Source: Lytechinus pictus
Taxonomy: Eukaryota > Echinodermata > Echinoidea > Temnopleuroida > Toxopneustidae
Direction: 5' to 3'
Assembly: GCF_037042905.1 (NCBI RefSeq)
Contig: NC_087259.1
Location: 24,538,501 to 24,602,500, forward strand
DNA length: 64,000 nucleotides
Shown here in pieces: positions 32,204 to 43,029 of the stretch. Both the position numbers and the translations under genes were made by a program. How positions within the stretch are numbered: position 1 is the first letter of the stretch; the number at the start of each line of letters is the position of its first letter. The notes below the pieces were generated by a model. The model ran no database searches. It saw only the letters and a list, made by a program, of their open reading frames with translations, and was not told the origin of the DNA.

Positions 32204-32489
32204 TAAGTAATTGGATATAAGGAAACCCTTGAAAAGGATTACATTATCAGCCATTCCTTTCTTGAGAAGGTGTTTTATATAAACAAAACAGATGCATGTA
32301 TTCTATTTTGAGCGGACACCCGACAGAATTAAATTCTGATGTAAAATCCGTAAATTTATCCCATAAAACACGCTTTTATAGTTTACATCCTTGACACCAC
32401 AATCGTTTGAAATTAATGATTGGCTTTAAGCTTTATAACTGACCCTTATACAGGGGTTATGTGTACTACTTGACCGACCCACAACTGCC

Positions 32490-33195
32490 AAACTAACACA
32501 TGCATTTGTTTCCTAGCTGTCACCTACATTATTGTAACGCAATATTTTCTAACCTCCCTCGTACATACCTACTTCCACTTCAACGGATTCAAAACTCTGC
32601 TGCTAGACTGGTCTCTCTCTGTAGGAAATCTGAGCATATAACCCCAATCCTGCATGCGTTCTGTCCACTGGCTCCCCATACATCATCGTATATCTTTTAA
32701 AGTCCTCCTCCTTACCTACAAAATTCTTAATGGTCAATCCCCCAAATATCTCACAGATCTCATTTCTTTACGTTCTAGCACCTCCTCAAGACCCTTCCGT
32801 TCATCATTTACATTGCAGTTAACTCCTGGACCGCGAACTTCTACAAAATATGATGATCGTGCTTTTTCTTCTATTGCCCCTTCTCTTTGGAACAAGTTAC
32901 CCTCTTACATGCATAGTGCCAAGTCCGTCAGTCAGTTTAAGGCCCTGCTCAAAACATACCTTTTCAATTAATGAATCCCAGTTGTGGGTCGGTCATTGGA
33001 GGTGCATGCACTACAGTTTTAATCTGTTAGTATTTTTATTTTTTTCTCAATGATTTTTGTCACACCTTGTGTTATTACGCCCATTGAGTTTATTTTTCCC
33101 CATATGCATGTAAAGTTAAATTCAGAACACAGCGCGCTTAGAAACGTCCGTATTAAGCGCCCTATAAATGTTTTGTATTTGTATTATTATTACAA
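32490..33195 (+). pseudogene. LINE 3' fragment (CR1/L2-like) with tail
   Basis: Coding begins near 32495 with 'LHYCNAIFSNLPRTYLLPLQ' and 'RIQNSAARLVSLCRKSEHIT', slips frame near 32655, and continues 'VHWLPIHHRISFKVLLLTYK', 'DDRAFSSIAPSLWNKLPSYM' and 'FKALLKTYLF' to a TAA at 32969-32971. This is the characteristic C-terminus of CR1/L2-like reverse transcriptase ORFs. The 3' tail 'AAGCGCCCTATAAATG', ending in TATTATTATTA near 33190, resembles the tail of the SINEs nearby, which suggests a LINE-SINE partnership (inference). Confidence 0.85.
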
Positions 33196-33925
33196 GATTT
33201 GCAATGTATTACAAATATTAATCACAAATTTTCCGATTGACGATCAATTTTAACCAAAGCAAATCCAATACGACTAGATCTAGTTATATAGATCTAGTGA
33301 GAAATTAATTAAATATTATATTTTAGTTTAAAGATGCAGATAAGCAATAGTGCAATATATAACATTAATTTGGGGACTTTAAATTGACTTGCAATTGATT
33401 GAAAGATGAGTGTCAATTATAATATACAATCATATATAAAGAAGGATATTCCCAAAGTTTTTTTCTTTATTTTAAATATTATCATTCCCTCCTTAACAAG
33501 TTTGACATCCCATTTGCTCAAGTTATTAGAATATGGCAAAATGGAGAAAAAATAATGGCTAGGTCAAAGTGCCCTTTTGCTGCTTTTCTCTGCATTATCT
33601 GACAACAACTTATGTAGGGTTGATTGCACAAATATCGACAGTTAAATAATTTCATAACCACTTCTTGCTTAACTGTTTAGTTTTTAGTTCACGTTGGAGC
33701 CCGCCGTCGATGATATTCGTCTTCAGTCATTTTTAACCGCGAAATGAATCACCATGATACTTGGTAGTATTTTAAACTACTATGTTTTCAGGCCAGAGTA
33801 GCATTAAAAAAAAATCGACTCGCGCTTCGCGCCTTACTTAATTTTCTCTCTCTCTCTCTGTTGTTTCAATAGAAGTGTCCCTTTGTCTCTTTAAAAAAAA
33901 ATATCGCATTGTTTGTTTGAGAGGT
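33196..33925. other. Non-coding; one isolated GC word
   Basis: No exon is seen. At about 33813-33833 lies the word GACTCGCGCTTCGCGCC, the same motif that is iterated in the hAT-like elements at 27.5-28.1 and 38.4-40.1 kb. A CT microsatellite occupies 33846-33860. Confidence 0.5.
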
Positions 33926-33927
33926 GT

Positions 33928-34177
33928 TGTGGCTCAGTGGATAAGTCCGGGCTTTTAATCACACACTCAGGGGTTCAAATCTCATCGCGGCACTTGCGTC
34001 CTTTGGCAAAGCGTTTATCTCATTTGCCACTCTTCACCCAGGTGTAGTAAATGGGTACCCGGTAGGAAGGAATTCCTCTAATACTCGAGCGCCCGATCAG
34101 GGTAGCCGGGGTGATAGTAAGCAGTGCTTAGAAACATTTAAGCGCTATTATAATGGGGCATATCCTTATTATTATCA
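33928..34177 (+). mobile_element. tRNA-derived SINE, second family
   Basis: Starts GGTGTTGTGGCTCAGTGGAT (A box: TGGCTCAGTGG) and holds GGGGTTCAAATCTC (B box, GGTTCAAATC). The body has 'GGTAGTAAATGGGTACCCGG'-like sequence and 'AGTGCTTAGAAACATTTAAG' near the end, followed by a TTATTATTATC tail. Related in body to the element at 35717. Confidence 0.85.
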
Positions 34178-34374
34178 AACGACGCATTCACCCCTTTCCT
34201 TTCTGATGTCATAAATAACTGTTATCCCCATTTTTCTTTGAAAATAGGCCACTAATACACAAAAACATGGGGGCCGCTCGGTCCGCATACTTCCTCATCC
34301 CTTTGCCAAAACATTGATTCACCTATGTGTATGATTGTTTTGGTTTGTGCAAGCAGTTTTCGTAATATTGTAAG

Positions 34375-34609
34375 CAGTAGCGTACCTAGGTTTTTCCACA
34401 GGGGGGGCAAAACCGTCCGCCAAAAATTTGACAAGCAAACAAAAAAAAAAGGTCTCCAATCACAAATGAAGGATTTCGTACAGAAAAAAAAATTGACAAG
34501 CAAAAAAAAAAAAAAAAGGTCTTCAAGCTCGTCAGGGGGGGGGGGGGGAGGGATACGTCCTTTGCATGGGTTGTGACTCGTCCCCCCCCCCCCCGTAGGT
34601 ACGCTAGTG
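34375..34609. mobile_element. hAT-like element, family A, 235 bp
   Basis: Left CAGTAGCGTACCTAGG, right GTAGGTACGCTAGTG, inverted ends. The target duplication ATTGTAAG is exact (34367-34374, 34610-34617). The interior has G runs, A runs and the words TTTGACAAGC and AATTGACAAGC, shared with the element at 36556. The apparent reading frames here are low complexity. Confidence 0.92.
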
Positions 34610-34617
34610 ATTGTAAG

Positions 34618-35230
34618 TCCTTCTCGCATTTGCCATGTTTGCTGATATGCATGTACATACGCTATATACTTAGAATTCTTTTCAAAGAGTAACAGGCACA
34701 CCCTGGAACCCTGACCTAGCAACACGTTTTATGGAATAAATTATTTGTCTTTGTCTACGGATCGTCACTTTACTTTGTGTTTATTTTATGCGAATATCCA
34801 CCCAAGTCTTGGTATTGTTAACATTTTCCTTGACATATTCAAAGATTTTTCTAATGATTTTTTTAAACCATTATTTCATTTTCTAACGATGATTTAAAAC
34901 CACAAGAGAATAGATTTTCTATGAGGCTGACAGATGTGACTATGCAATTCTTTTCTTTCATATTCAAGAAATGGATTTTTGCCAGGAGATGAAAGAATAT
35001 TAGTTTTCGAATAGTGTACATGTGTTTAATTATTTCAAGTAAAATGAAGATCGTAACGCAATCCGACACTGTACATGATAGGTATACCGATTCGCAGAGC
35101 GCTATAATCAAAGAGCCCTGATTTTGTCATTATCGAAGTATACAGTACAGTCTAAATGACTCTTGTAAAAAAAATCGTCACTGCCCCCAATATTCAATCA
35201 TACTTTTTATTTTGTATTTTGAGAGGTTTA
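34618..35230. other. Non-coding spacer
   Basis: No gene or clear element is recognised between the family-A element and the next SINE. Confidence 0.45.
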
Positions 35231-35500
35231 AATAATAATATAGGGTATTTATATTGCGCACATATCCACCTTGTTAGGTGTTCAAGGCGCTCCTATATTA
35301 CCCGGCTAAGCTAGGCGTTCATAGCGCGCACAGCTTTTTAAGGAATTACTTCCTACCGGTACCCATTTACCTCACCTGGGTTGAGTGCAGCACATTGTGG
35401 ATCAGTTTCTTGCCGAAGTAAATTACGCCATGGCTGGGATTCGAACCTACGACCCTCTGTTCCAAAGTCCGAAGACTAATCCACTGGGCCACAACGCTCC
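35231..35500 (-). mobile_element. tRNA-derived SINE, copy 2
   Basis: On the - strand: GGAGCGTTGTGGCCCAGTGG, B box GGTTCGAATCC, the body ACCTAACAAGGTGGATATG and a tail of AATAATAATA at 35230. Nearly identical to the copy at 25655-25931, apart from a few substitutions and a 4-base gap near TTCCTACCGG. Confidence 0.9.
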
Positions 35501-35710
35501 ACTTAAAGGACAACGTCATTTATTTTGTTACAAATGGGAAGCGGAGTTCTGGAAATATAGTTGTTTTTATGCAAAAAACCCTAAATGATTCAATTAAACG
35601 GGCAACTTTTTTCCACTCTGGACAACAAGGTATATGTTCCCGCAAGGGCGCAAAATCATGATTTGAAGTCCAAGTTCAATTTTTCACAAAGAATCGATCT
35701 CAAAAGAGAT

Positions 35711-36088
35711 GTGGAGGAGCCGTGGTGCAGTGGTTCTGACTCTCGCCTTGTAAACAGAGGGTCGTGTATTCGAATCCCACAGCGGTCTCGGCTGGCGGCG
35801 GCATCGTTTGACAAGGCGTTAATCCACACTTTGCCACTCTCGACCCAAGTGCTAAACATGATAATGGGTACCCGGTAGGATGTGAAAGTCATGGTAGCTT
35901 ATCCAGTACTGTGTGTGCCTCACCGGTGACTGACTGGAATACTCCCCAAGGAGTGGAGGATGTGCATACATTGTGAGCGGGATTGACTGATATGAATCCG
36001 ACGACTGGGGTAATAATATATCTGTGAAGCGCTTAGACACGTCGTTCCGATTTACTAAGCTCTATATTAAAGCGGAATATTATTATTA
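35711..36088 (+). mobile_element. tRNA-derived SINE, third variant
   Basis: Head GAGCCGTGGTGCAGTGGTT (A box), then CAGAGGGTCGTGTATTCGAA (B box GTATTCGAATCC). The body has 'GATAATGGGTACCCGGTAGG' and 'AAGCGCTTAGACACGTCG', with a tail at 36076-36088 of TATTATTATTA. It lies only 210 bases from the SINE ending at 35500, in opposite orientation. Confidence 0.88.
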
Positions 36089-36547
36089 ACCCTTAACAAG
36101 TAAAACAGGATTTGTCATCAGAATAATAATCCCACTATATCCCCGTTATAAAATATTGACCATTTTATTTTACAACATGAAATTTCTCTCCTGAGTTCTC
36201 AGATCAATCCTTATAAAGATTGCTTTCATGAAATTATTTCAAATTTCCGATACGTCCTGAGGATCGCAATTTTCTGATTCAATAATGACGAAAGTATAAT
36301 TAATACGATTCGAATCAATAAACAGCAGAGCGCCACCACGTGACAGTCCTTCAGGCCAGCGTGTGTAAAGGGCTGGTTTGAGCAAACTGTCAGTTGCTCT
36401 ATCATGTTCATCATTGAATAAAACTAAAATATTGTCGCCCAGTTATCATGTTACCCTTGTTGAAACAGCTTCTCTAATTTATCTGAAGGAGTAATATAAG
36501 GTCGAGGGGTCGAAGAGGGGGGGGGGGGACTCCGACTGAGGCGTTAC
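36089..36547. other. Non-coding spacer
   Basis: Nothing recognisable as a gene. A G run at 36519-36530 precedes the next hAT-like element. Confidence 0.45.
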
Positions 36548-36555
36548 CTTGGGGT

Positions 36556-36884
36556 CAGTGGCGTACCTAGGATTTTCCACAGGGGGGGGGGGGCAAATTC
36601 GTCCGCCAAAAAATTTGACAAGCCAAAAAAAAAAGATGGTCTACAACCACAAATTAAGGATCTCTTCCGCCCAAAAATTTGACAAGCAAAAAAAAAATAA
36701 AAAAGTCTTCAACCACAAATAAAGGATTTCGTTACGAGAAAAAAAATTGACAAGCAAAAAAAAATGAAAAAAAATAAAATAGGGCTTCAAGACTCGTCAG
36801 GGGGGCAGGTATATGTCGCTTGCATGGGTTGTGACTCGTCAGGGGGACAGTCTGCCCCTTCTGCCCCCCGTAGGTACGCTAGTG
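36556..36884. mobile_element. hAT-like element, family A, 329 bp
   Basis: Left CAGTGGCGTACCTAGG, right CCGTAGGTACGCTAGTG. The 8-base target duplication CTTGGGGT is exact (36548-36555, 36885-36892). The interior repeats TTTGACAAGC followed by A runs three or four times (about 36606, 36674, 36745), with 'GGACTCGTCAGGGGG' and 'GTGACTCGTCAGGGGG' near the right end. Confidence 0.93.
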
Positions 36885-36892
36885 CTTGGGGT

Positions 36893-38166
36893 AGAACCTG
36901 TCAACCTGAGTCTCACACACACCAACGAAACTTTCTCAAGATTACCAATGACATGCCTTTGAAAATAACGTAATAGATTTCTTCGGTCTAGACTCGGTTT
37001 CACAATGTGACTATGGCATTACAACCATGCATGCTCCCAATCATTGATCTTGATCTTTATACCTTGTTTAATGGTGTCTCATTCTGAAACTGTCAACAAA
37101 ACTGTACACTTTCTTCAGTATTTTTCTGTCTTTCTTTTATTTTCTATATAACCACATAAAACTGTTCAAAGGTGGCGAACATTTACTCTTAGTATATTTC
37201 ATGCAGACCATCAAACTTCAGAGGATATAGGTATGGGATATCGAAGCCTGATTTATGGTAAATAATTGGTCCTGGATATGAAGATGTATGGTGCCGCGCC
37301 CAACCCCCTCGGTTCTACAACCAACTAATGGGGGCGTTTTCGCACTGCAATGCAGAACAAATCCGAGAACACAGTAAATGCATCGAAAAAAAATCCCATC
37401 AAATGACAATGAACAGCTGGGAGTTCTTTATCAGAAATTGGTGTACCGGGAGAGCAGTTTCGGAACTGAAGAAAAATGGCTAATTATGTGTCCAGGGTCC
37501 AGGGCCAAACTGCTGTGGGTCTCTGTCCTAAAGGGCATTTGACAATATAGTTCTTGAAATAGCCGGCGTTCTGACTTCTGAGGCGCGCCCATGCGAAAAC
37601 TCCCCAATATCTGATCTAGCTAGGAGACCCCCTCCCCCCTCCTCATAAGTATGTATTTGCTTTTAATGTGAACCACCTATGCGGTCCTAACAATGATCTT
37701 TACGCATAAAAAAACTCAAAATAAAAAGTGGCAATATTAGTACATCCATTGGATACAAAACGTTTGGTAGATATGTGTCATGCTCTTTTGAGTTTTAAGA
37801 CGTTTTATTATTGCACGGGATGCCTCTTATGTTCATGGAAAAATAAATACAAGTCATATACACCATTACACGGTTTTTAGCAAGTTTGCATGGATTATCT
37901 TTTTTATTATTATTTATTTAATGGTACACAGGGACTCCTGTGCAGACATATACCCTGATTTTAAATTATTGTTATCAACAAAACGGTCTTTACACAGAAC
38001 TGACACAAAAATACTTGTTGTTTCAATGTCAGATGGAACTTCTGTGGAAGTAAAAGTCTTTGGTAGGGACCACTTTCCTCGAGCGAAGTGCTTTGCATAG
38101 CAACTAGTACGCAGACACGTTGATCGAGCGATATCGATCTATGTCCATAGCATTAGTGATCGCAAC
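36893..38166. other. Non-coding stretch, no gene recognised
   Basis: Mixed composition without convincing exons. A TTATTATTATTTATTTAAT stretch near 37904-37921 is followed by ACACAGGGACTCCTGTG, a small palindrome; this resembles retroposon tails but I cannot assign it. Confidence 0.45.
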
Positions 38167-38174
38167 ATTCACAT

Positions 38175-40232
38175 AGGCGGATCCAGGGGGGCCGAGGGGC
38201 CCGCCCCCTCCTCCCCCCCCCCCCCCCCCCTATTGGCGGAGCAAAAAAAAAGAATAAAAAGGAAAGAAAAAAAAGAAAGAAAGAAAAAAAGGGAAAAGAG
38301 TGGAGAAAAAAGAAGAAGAGAAAGACGAGTGAATAAAAAATATTGAAATGAGGGGAAAACTTCGAAAATAAACAGAATCTTTCATGTCACTGTATAAAAT
38401 TTTCGCTCGCGCTTCGCGCTCGCATTGCCTGTTAGGTGATTTAAATAACATTGAGCTTAAATACCAAGTTTGGAAGTCAATATACAAAACATATTTCACC
38501 TCGGAAATCGAACTTTCATTATTTTGTGTGATTTACAAATTGATTTTTATAAAGTACTATGTAAAAATGTCAGTTTATGATCTGAATTTAAAAATTTTCT
38601 GCTCGTGCTGCGCGCTCGCAAATTTTGGTTTATCAGGTACGTATTATTTTCGTGTATTCCATAAAGTTTTTAAAATATCCCTTTTCAGGTCTGATTGTCA
38701 AAACGTATCAGCTAGCGCTGCATGCTCGCATTTTGATTGGCGAGTTATGTTTGTGTCAATATTGATTACACAACAAACTTCTTAAAATCCCCCCTTTCAT
38801 GAGTTTATCAAAAAATTTGGCCCGCGATTTGCACTCGCATTAATTCCGCGCCCTCATTATGCATTAATGAATAAGATATCAATTTAAAAAGTAAATTGTC
38901 CCTTTCGTTTAATCTCGTGCTTAGCAAGAGGAATAGAAAATTAGTCATTATTTTCATATGATGACATGTCCTAAGGATTTCCCGGTCCTATGTCAAAACT
39001 AAAAAAAAAAATAATAATGATGAAAAATATCAGCCCTTTGTTAAGTGCGATCGATATCCACCTCACAATTTTCCTACGAAGTGCTTGAAATATAGAGCTG
39101 AAATTGATTCTTTTTATAGATCGGTATATCAAATATTTTATGCACGCGCTTCGCGCTCACTTTGATTTTCATGATAAAAGATGTATTTAAAATGCTTATA
39201 GATTCTTGGATTAAATCTGAAACACGTGCGTGCATCTGCTCGCGCTTTGTGCTCGCATTATTAATGTAGGAAGATCTCTTATTACTCACCCTTTTCATGA
39301 TTTACAAAACATGAATAGTGTCCCGTTTTTAGGTCTAAATCTCGATTTTTCCGCTCGCGCTCGCATCAATTGTTTCGTTATATAGCTATCCTGTTCACGA
39401 TTACAAATATTGATTAAAATTTTCTATTCTTTATGTAGAAATGTCAAAAGTTTTCAGCTAGCGCTTCGCGCTCACATTATTTGATTGTTGGAATATTTAA
39501 CTTCTTCATGGCTAAGTGCAAACAGTCTTTAGCAGGTAGGGCCTTCCTTTTCGATCAGTTCGATCAAAACGTATATAAAAAATTTCTGCTCGCGCTCGCA
39601 TTATTGATGTAAGGAAGATCCCAAATTACTCATCCTTTTCATTATTTACACAACATGAATAGAGTGTCTCGTTTTTAGGTCTAAATCTCGAAATTTTCGG
39701 CTCGCATCATTTATTAAGTTGTATACCTATTCTGTTTAAGTTACAAAAAGTGCATAGAATTTCCATTCTTTAGGTAAAAGCGTCAAAAATTTTCAGCTCA
39801 CGCCTGGCGCTCGCATTATTTGATAGTAAAATATGTATTCATGTCTAACTGCAAGCAGTAGGCCTAGTTATAGGCCTACCTTTTCGATCAGTTCAAAACG
39901 TGTATATAAAAATTTCTGCTCGCGCTTCGCGTTCGTAGTATAGTTGCATAAACATCTTTTTCAGGATAACAAACATTGCCTAGAATGTCCAAATTTAAGG
40001 TAAAAATACATACAATTTCAAAAAACTTGCTCGCGCTTCGCACTCGCATTATATTAATCAGAATTGATAATATTTATGTTGATTCATAAGAATAAAGCTA
40101 AGAAGTAACTATTACGACTACCCCTTCAAAGAAACAAAAAAACAAATCATGTTTGAGCGGCCGATCGGGGAAAATATGGCTGAAAAAAAATCCGCCCCCC
40201 CCCCCTATTGGCGAAGGCTGGATCCGCCCCTG
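38175..40232. mobile_element. hAT-like element, family B, 2058 bp, with iterated GC word
   Basis: Left end AGGCGGATCCAGG, right end CTGGATCCGCCCCTG, inverted; the left end appears to lack about three bases of the canonical CAGGGGCGGATCC. The flanks ATTCACAT (38167-38174) and ATTCAAAT (40233-40240) match at 7 of 8. A related unoccupied site is visible at 48784-48810. Inside, about 13 copies of a word like GCTCGCGCTTCGCGCTCGCA (38402, 38602, 38713, 39144, 39237, 39353, 39460, 39585, 39795, 39917, 40030 and others) occur about 95-125 bases apart, mostly. No transposase frame is recognised. Confidence 0.82.
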
Positions 40233-40240
40233 ATTCAAAT

Positions 40241-40888
40241 GCTAATAACTTTCTCATTATTTTTGTCCAATTCATTTCAAACTTTCGTTGATCTGTTTCT
40301 TTGATTTTTTCTGTTTTCCACAAGCTATCTCCTTCCAAAGGTTTTATTTCCCTTACATTGACAGTTAATTTGTATGATGTTGAGTTATTTGTTAAACTAC
40401 AGGGCGCCTTTGGAAAGCAGTTCTGCCAGTTCTGCATAACTGAACAGGCCTACCCTACAGTATAAAATAAGGTAAATAAATAAATAGATAAATAAATAAA
40501 TAAAATTACCTACATCATCGATGATCGTATATAAATCAGATCTGATTGGCACTGGCAGAGGCTGGCACGCGCCCCTTTTTCTGAAGTGTTCTGTGTATAC
40601 CATACCTCAGTGCATGTGCACTTATATTCATATTTTAAAATTGTATTATGCTGATTGCATATTAGATCTACCCGACCGTTTCCCGAGCGCAGGGAGGGGC
40701 AGAGTAGCCCCTTACAGAATTTCAATGATTTATTTCTTTGCTCGTCAGAGAAGTGTTTACCCCAAAATGGCTGTGACCTTTGACATTTGCCTTCAGTGGT
40801 CAGAAAATAGTTTACCCCTCCAGACCTGTCGAAAAGGTTTTCTGACAGATGCACCACGTACGTACCCCTCTCTCACACACATGGATCC
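40241..40888. repeat. Repeat remnant flanking the family-B element, then spacer
   Basis: 40241-40335 matches 48800-48876, the sequence to the right of the related empty site. CCAAAGGTTTTATTTCCCTT near 40334-40354 is the complement of AAGGGAAATGAAACCTTTGG at 48469-48488, so the two look like opposite ends of one MITE family. An AAAT microsatellite lies at 40470-40503. No gene is seen; the two overlapping open frames at 40510-40898 look like shadows of non-coding sequence. Confidence 0.6.
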
Positions 40889-42168
40889 AGTGGCGTAACA
40901 GGCGGGGGGGCAGGGGGGGCAAGTTGCCCCCCCTGGCAGATTTCACCGGGAAAATAAAAGAAAAACGGGACAAAGAAAAAAAAGGAGGGAGAAAGAAAGA
41001 GAAAGGGGAAGGAAAGGGGAAAAGGAAAGGAGAAAAAGGAAAGGGAAAGTGAAAAGAAAGCGAAGAAAAAACTTTTTTTTTAAATGGAAAAGGAAGGAAA
41101 GCGGGAAATTGTACGAAAGAAGAACATTTGAGAAAGAACAAATCATTCCGAAATAGGCCTATGTAATGCAATAGCACGGTGGGAAATAATTTAAAAGATG
41201 ACAAAATGGCAAACAATAGCGGGAAACGAAGGTAGAGAGTAATTAGTCAAAAGCTAAATTGGAAAACACAGAAAAGGGACAAGAAAAAAAATAATAACAC
41301 GACCGGGCTGCCGATGATTGAAATTAAAGAACGGGAAGAAAGATGGACTGCATACAACATTGTGCTATAAGCTTGCTAAATTTTATGCAAATAAGCTACC
41401 GGGGCTTTGCCCCAGACCCCACGCAGTAGGGGCTCTTCATTTATAACCTTCAAATGACTCTATAACGCCCCCGTTCAATCACTGGCATACAGATGGGGGG
41501 GGGGTCTTGGTTCCACACCCAAGAGAAAATAAAAGAAATTATAGGAGACAACGTATATGAAATGAATGGAAACAATGAAATGTGTTATTTGCTTAATATA
41601 ATGGAAAAATCTATCACATAATTAGAATTTAATTTTAATAGGAAATTTTTTTTCCCGCTCGCTTTGCACGCTGGCGACTTTTTTACAAATTTTTCCCATA
41701 TTGCTATGTTTTTGCCCCCTCAAAATATTTGGTTCATTACGCAACTGGGTTGAATAAATGTGTTGTGTAAAAGCTATATTCTGTATATGCCTGCGATTTT
41801 ATTAAAATAGCGGCAATCTGCGAGGTTTAAATGGCTTTGATATCAAGAAGTTCCGGGGGCTCTGCCCCGGACCCCAACCGCACAGCACTGCCGCGTATGG
41901 AAGGGTTGGGCCATGGCCCCAAAAAGTTCTACAAACAAGAACAAAAAAGGAGGAAAGAAAAGCAAAGGAAAAGTGTATAGGATATGATTTTATTAACTGA
42001 ATATAATGTTAAAAAATAGCTCAAAGTTAGATTCTCATGAAAAGGTGATTTTTTTCTCGCTCGCTTCGCTCGCTCGGGACTTATATAAAGCAGCTTTTTA
42101 GCACATGTGCTAGACTGCGCCCCTGTTTTTTTTTCTTTTTTACTCTTCACGATACTGCCACAAAGAAT
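40889..42168. other. hAT-like left end plus G/C-rich and A-rich repeat debris
   Basis: Starts CAGTGGCGTAACAGGCGG, a family-A-like left end, but I cannot find a paired right end with a matching target duplication. The region has an A/G-rich block (40950-41100), two related stretches 'CGGGGCT(T/C)TGCCCC(A/G)GACCCCA' near 41400 and 41853, and GC words CTCGCTTTGCACGCTGG (41657) and CTCGCTCGCTTCGCTCGCTC (42056). It is not coding. Confidence 0.5.
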
Positions 42169-42176
42169 CCTGTTCA

Positions 42177-42392
42177 CAGTGGCGTACAGAAAAGGAATAA
42201 AAAAAGAGAAGAGTGAAATATATTATTTTCTGGATATGTCAAAATTTATCACAAAATTGGATTTTTGTATTAAAAAGGTCAAAATTTTTGCTCGCTCGCT
42301 TCGCTCGCTCGCAACTTTTTTTAAAAAGATAAATTCTGCCCTATACGCAATATCTGGCCTTCTCAAAATAGTCGCCCCATAACACCATTACG
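42177..42392. mobile_element. hAT-like fragment, family A, 216 bp
   Basis: Left end CAGTGGCGTACAG; flanked by exact 8-base repeats CCTGTTCA (42169-42176, 42393-42400). The right end, ...CACCATTACG, is imperfect and seems to have lost a few terminal bases. It contains CTCGCTCGCTTCGCTCGCTC near 42290. Confidence 0.65.
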
Positions 42393-42530
42393 CCTGTTCA
42401 TACCATGATATGACCGGGAAATTTTGGGGTCTTGCCCCCCCTGGCCACGGCGTGCAAAGTCCCCCCCCCCCCCCCACCATTGCCTACCACCTGCACGTGG
42501 CACTAGTCCAGTACCACAAGTAGTATACCC

Positions 42531-42695
42531 ATTGGCGGCGGAAGCCAAAAAAATTCGGGGGGGGACCAATACAAGCAAAAAAAAAAAAAGGTTATCAACC
42601 AAAATTTTAGGGGGGATCGTCCCCCAACCTCAAATTTAGGGGGGGACAGGTCCCCCCCCCCCCCCGTCCCCCCCACCCGCTTTCGCCGCCTATGA
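42531..42695. mobile_element. hAT-like element, family C, 165 bp
   Basis: Left ATTGGCGGCGGAAGCC, right GCTTTCGCCGCCTATGA, inverted ends. The target duplication GTATACCC is exact (42523-42530, 42696-42703). The interior is G, C and A runs. The GGCGGCGGAAGC end resembles GGCGCCGGAAGC at 9840, so both may share a transposase source. Confidence 0.88.
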
Positions 42696-42805
42696 GTATA
42701 CCCCATCACCCCCTCTTCCAGATCAAATCACCGTAATTGGATCATCGCCGGATTATTGTCTCTCGTCATCTCAGGGAAGAAATGATATAACGTTTAAACA
42801 GGCCT

Positions 42806-43027
42806 TCACTGCAATCGCATAAAGATAGAGGTAAGCCCCGGGCCCAGTATCGATCTTGCTATATTGATGAGCTTGAAGTAACTAAAACTTTCTTGGAAGG
42901 CTCTTTCTCTAAATTGAATCAGACTCCGGAGTCCGGGCACAGACTGTCCTGAGATGAGATAGTTTGTGGGGTCAGCAATACCCGTCGATCCGGAGCGCTC
43001 GAGCGAAGAATTGCCCAAATGCTGCAT
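42806..43027 (-). CDS. Possible short coding exon opposite the Neverland-family gene
   Basis: The - strand frame is open from about 43078 down to 42806. It has protein-like composition: upstream of the ATG at 43025-43027 it reads 'ELPRAREIEELMQHLGNSS', then 'LISGQSVPGLRSLIQF'. The ATG start would give 73 residues. I recognise no family. Moderate GC content, unlike the AT-rich surroundings, and its location about 320 bases from the + strand gene start would fit a divergent first exon, but no clear splice donor or independent support is visible. It may be chance. Confidence 0.25.
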   Translation of the reverse strand: MQHLGNSSLERSGSTGIADPTNYLISGQSVPGLRSLIQFRERAFQESFSYFKLINIARSILGPGLTSIFMRLQ

Positions 43028-43029
43028 CA

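Noticed and set aside
34252..34725. 157-residue - strand frame
   Set aside because: Spans a family-A hAT-like element; Phe- and Pro-rich runs come from A and G/C homopolymers.
40849..41052. Lys/Gly/Glu-rich frame
   Set aside because: A purine-rich low-complexity stretch inside repeat debris.
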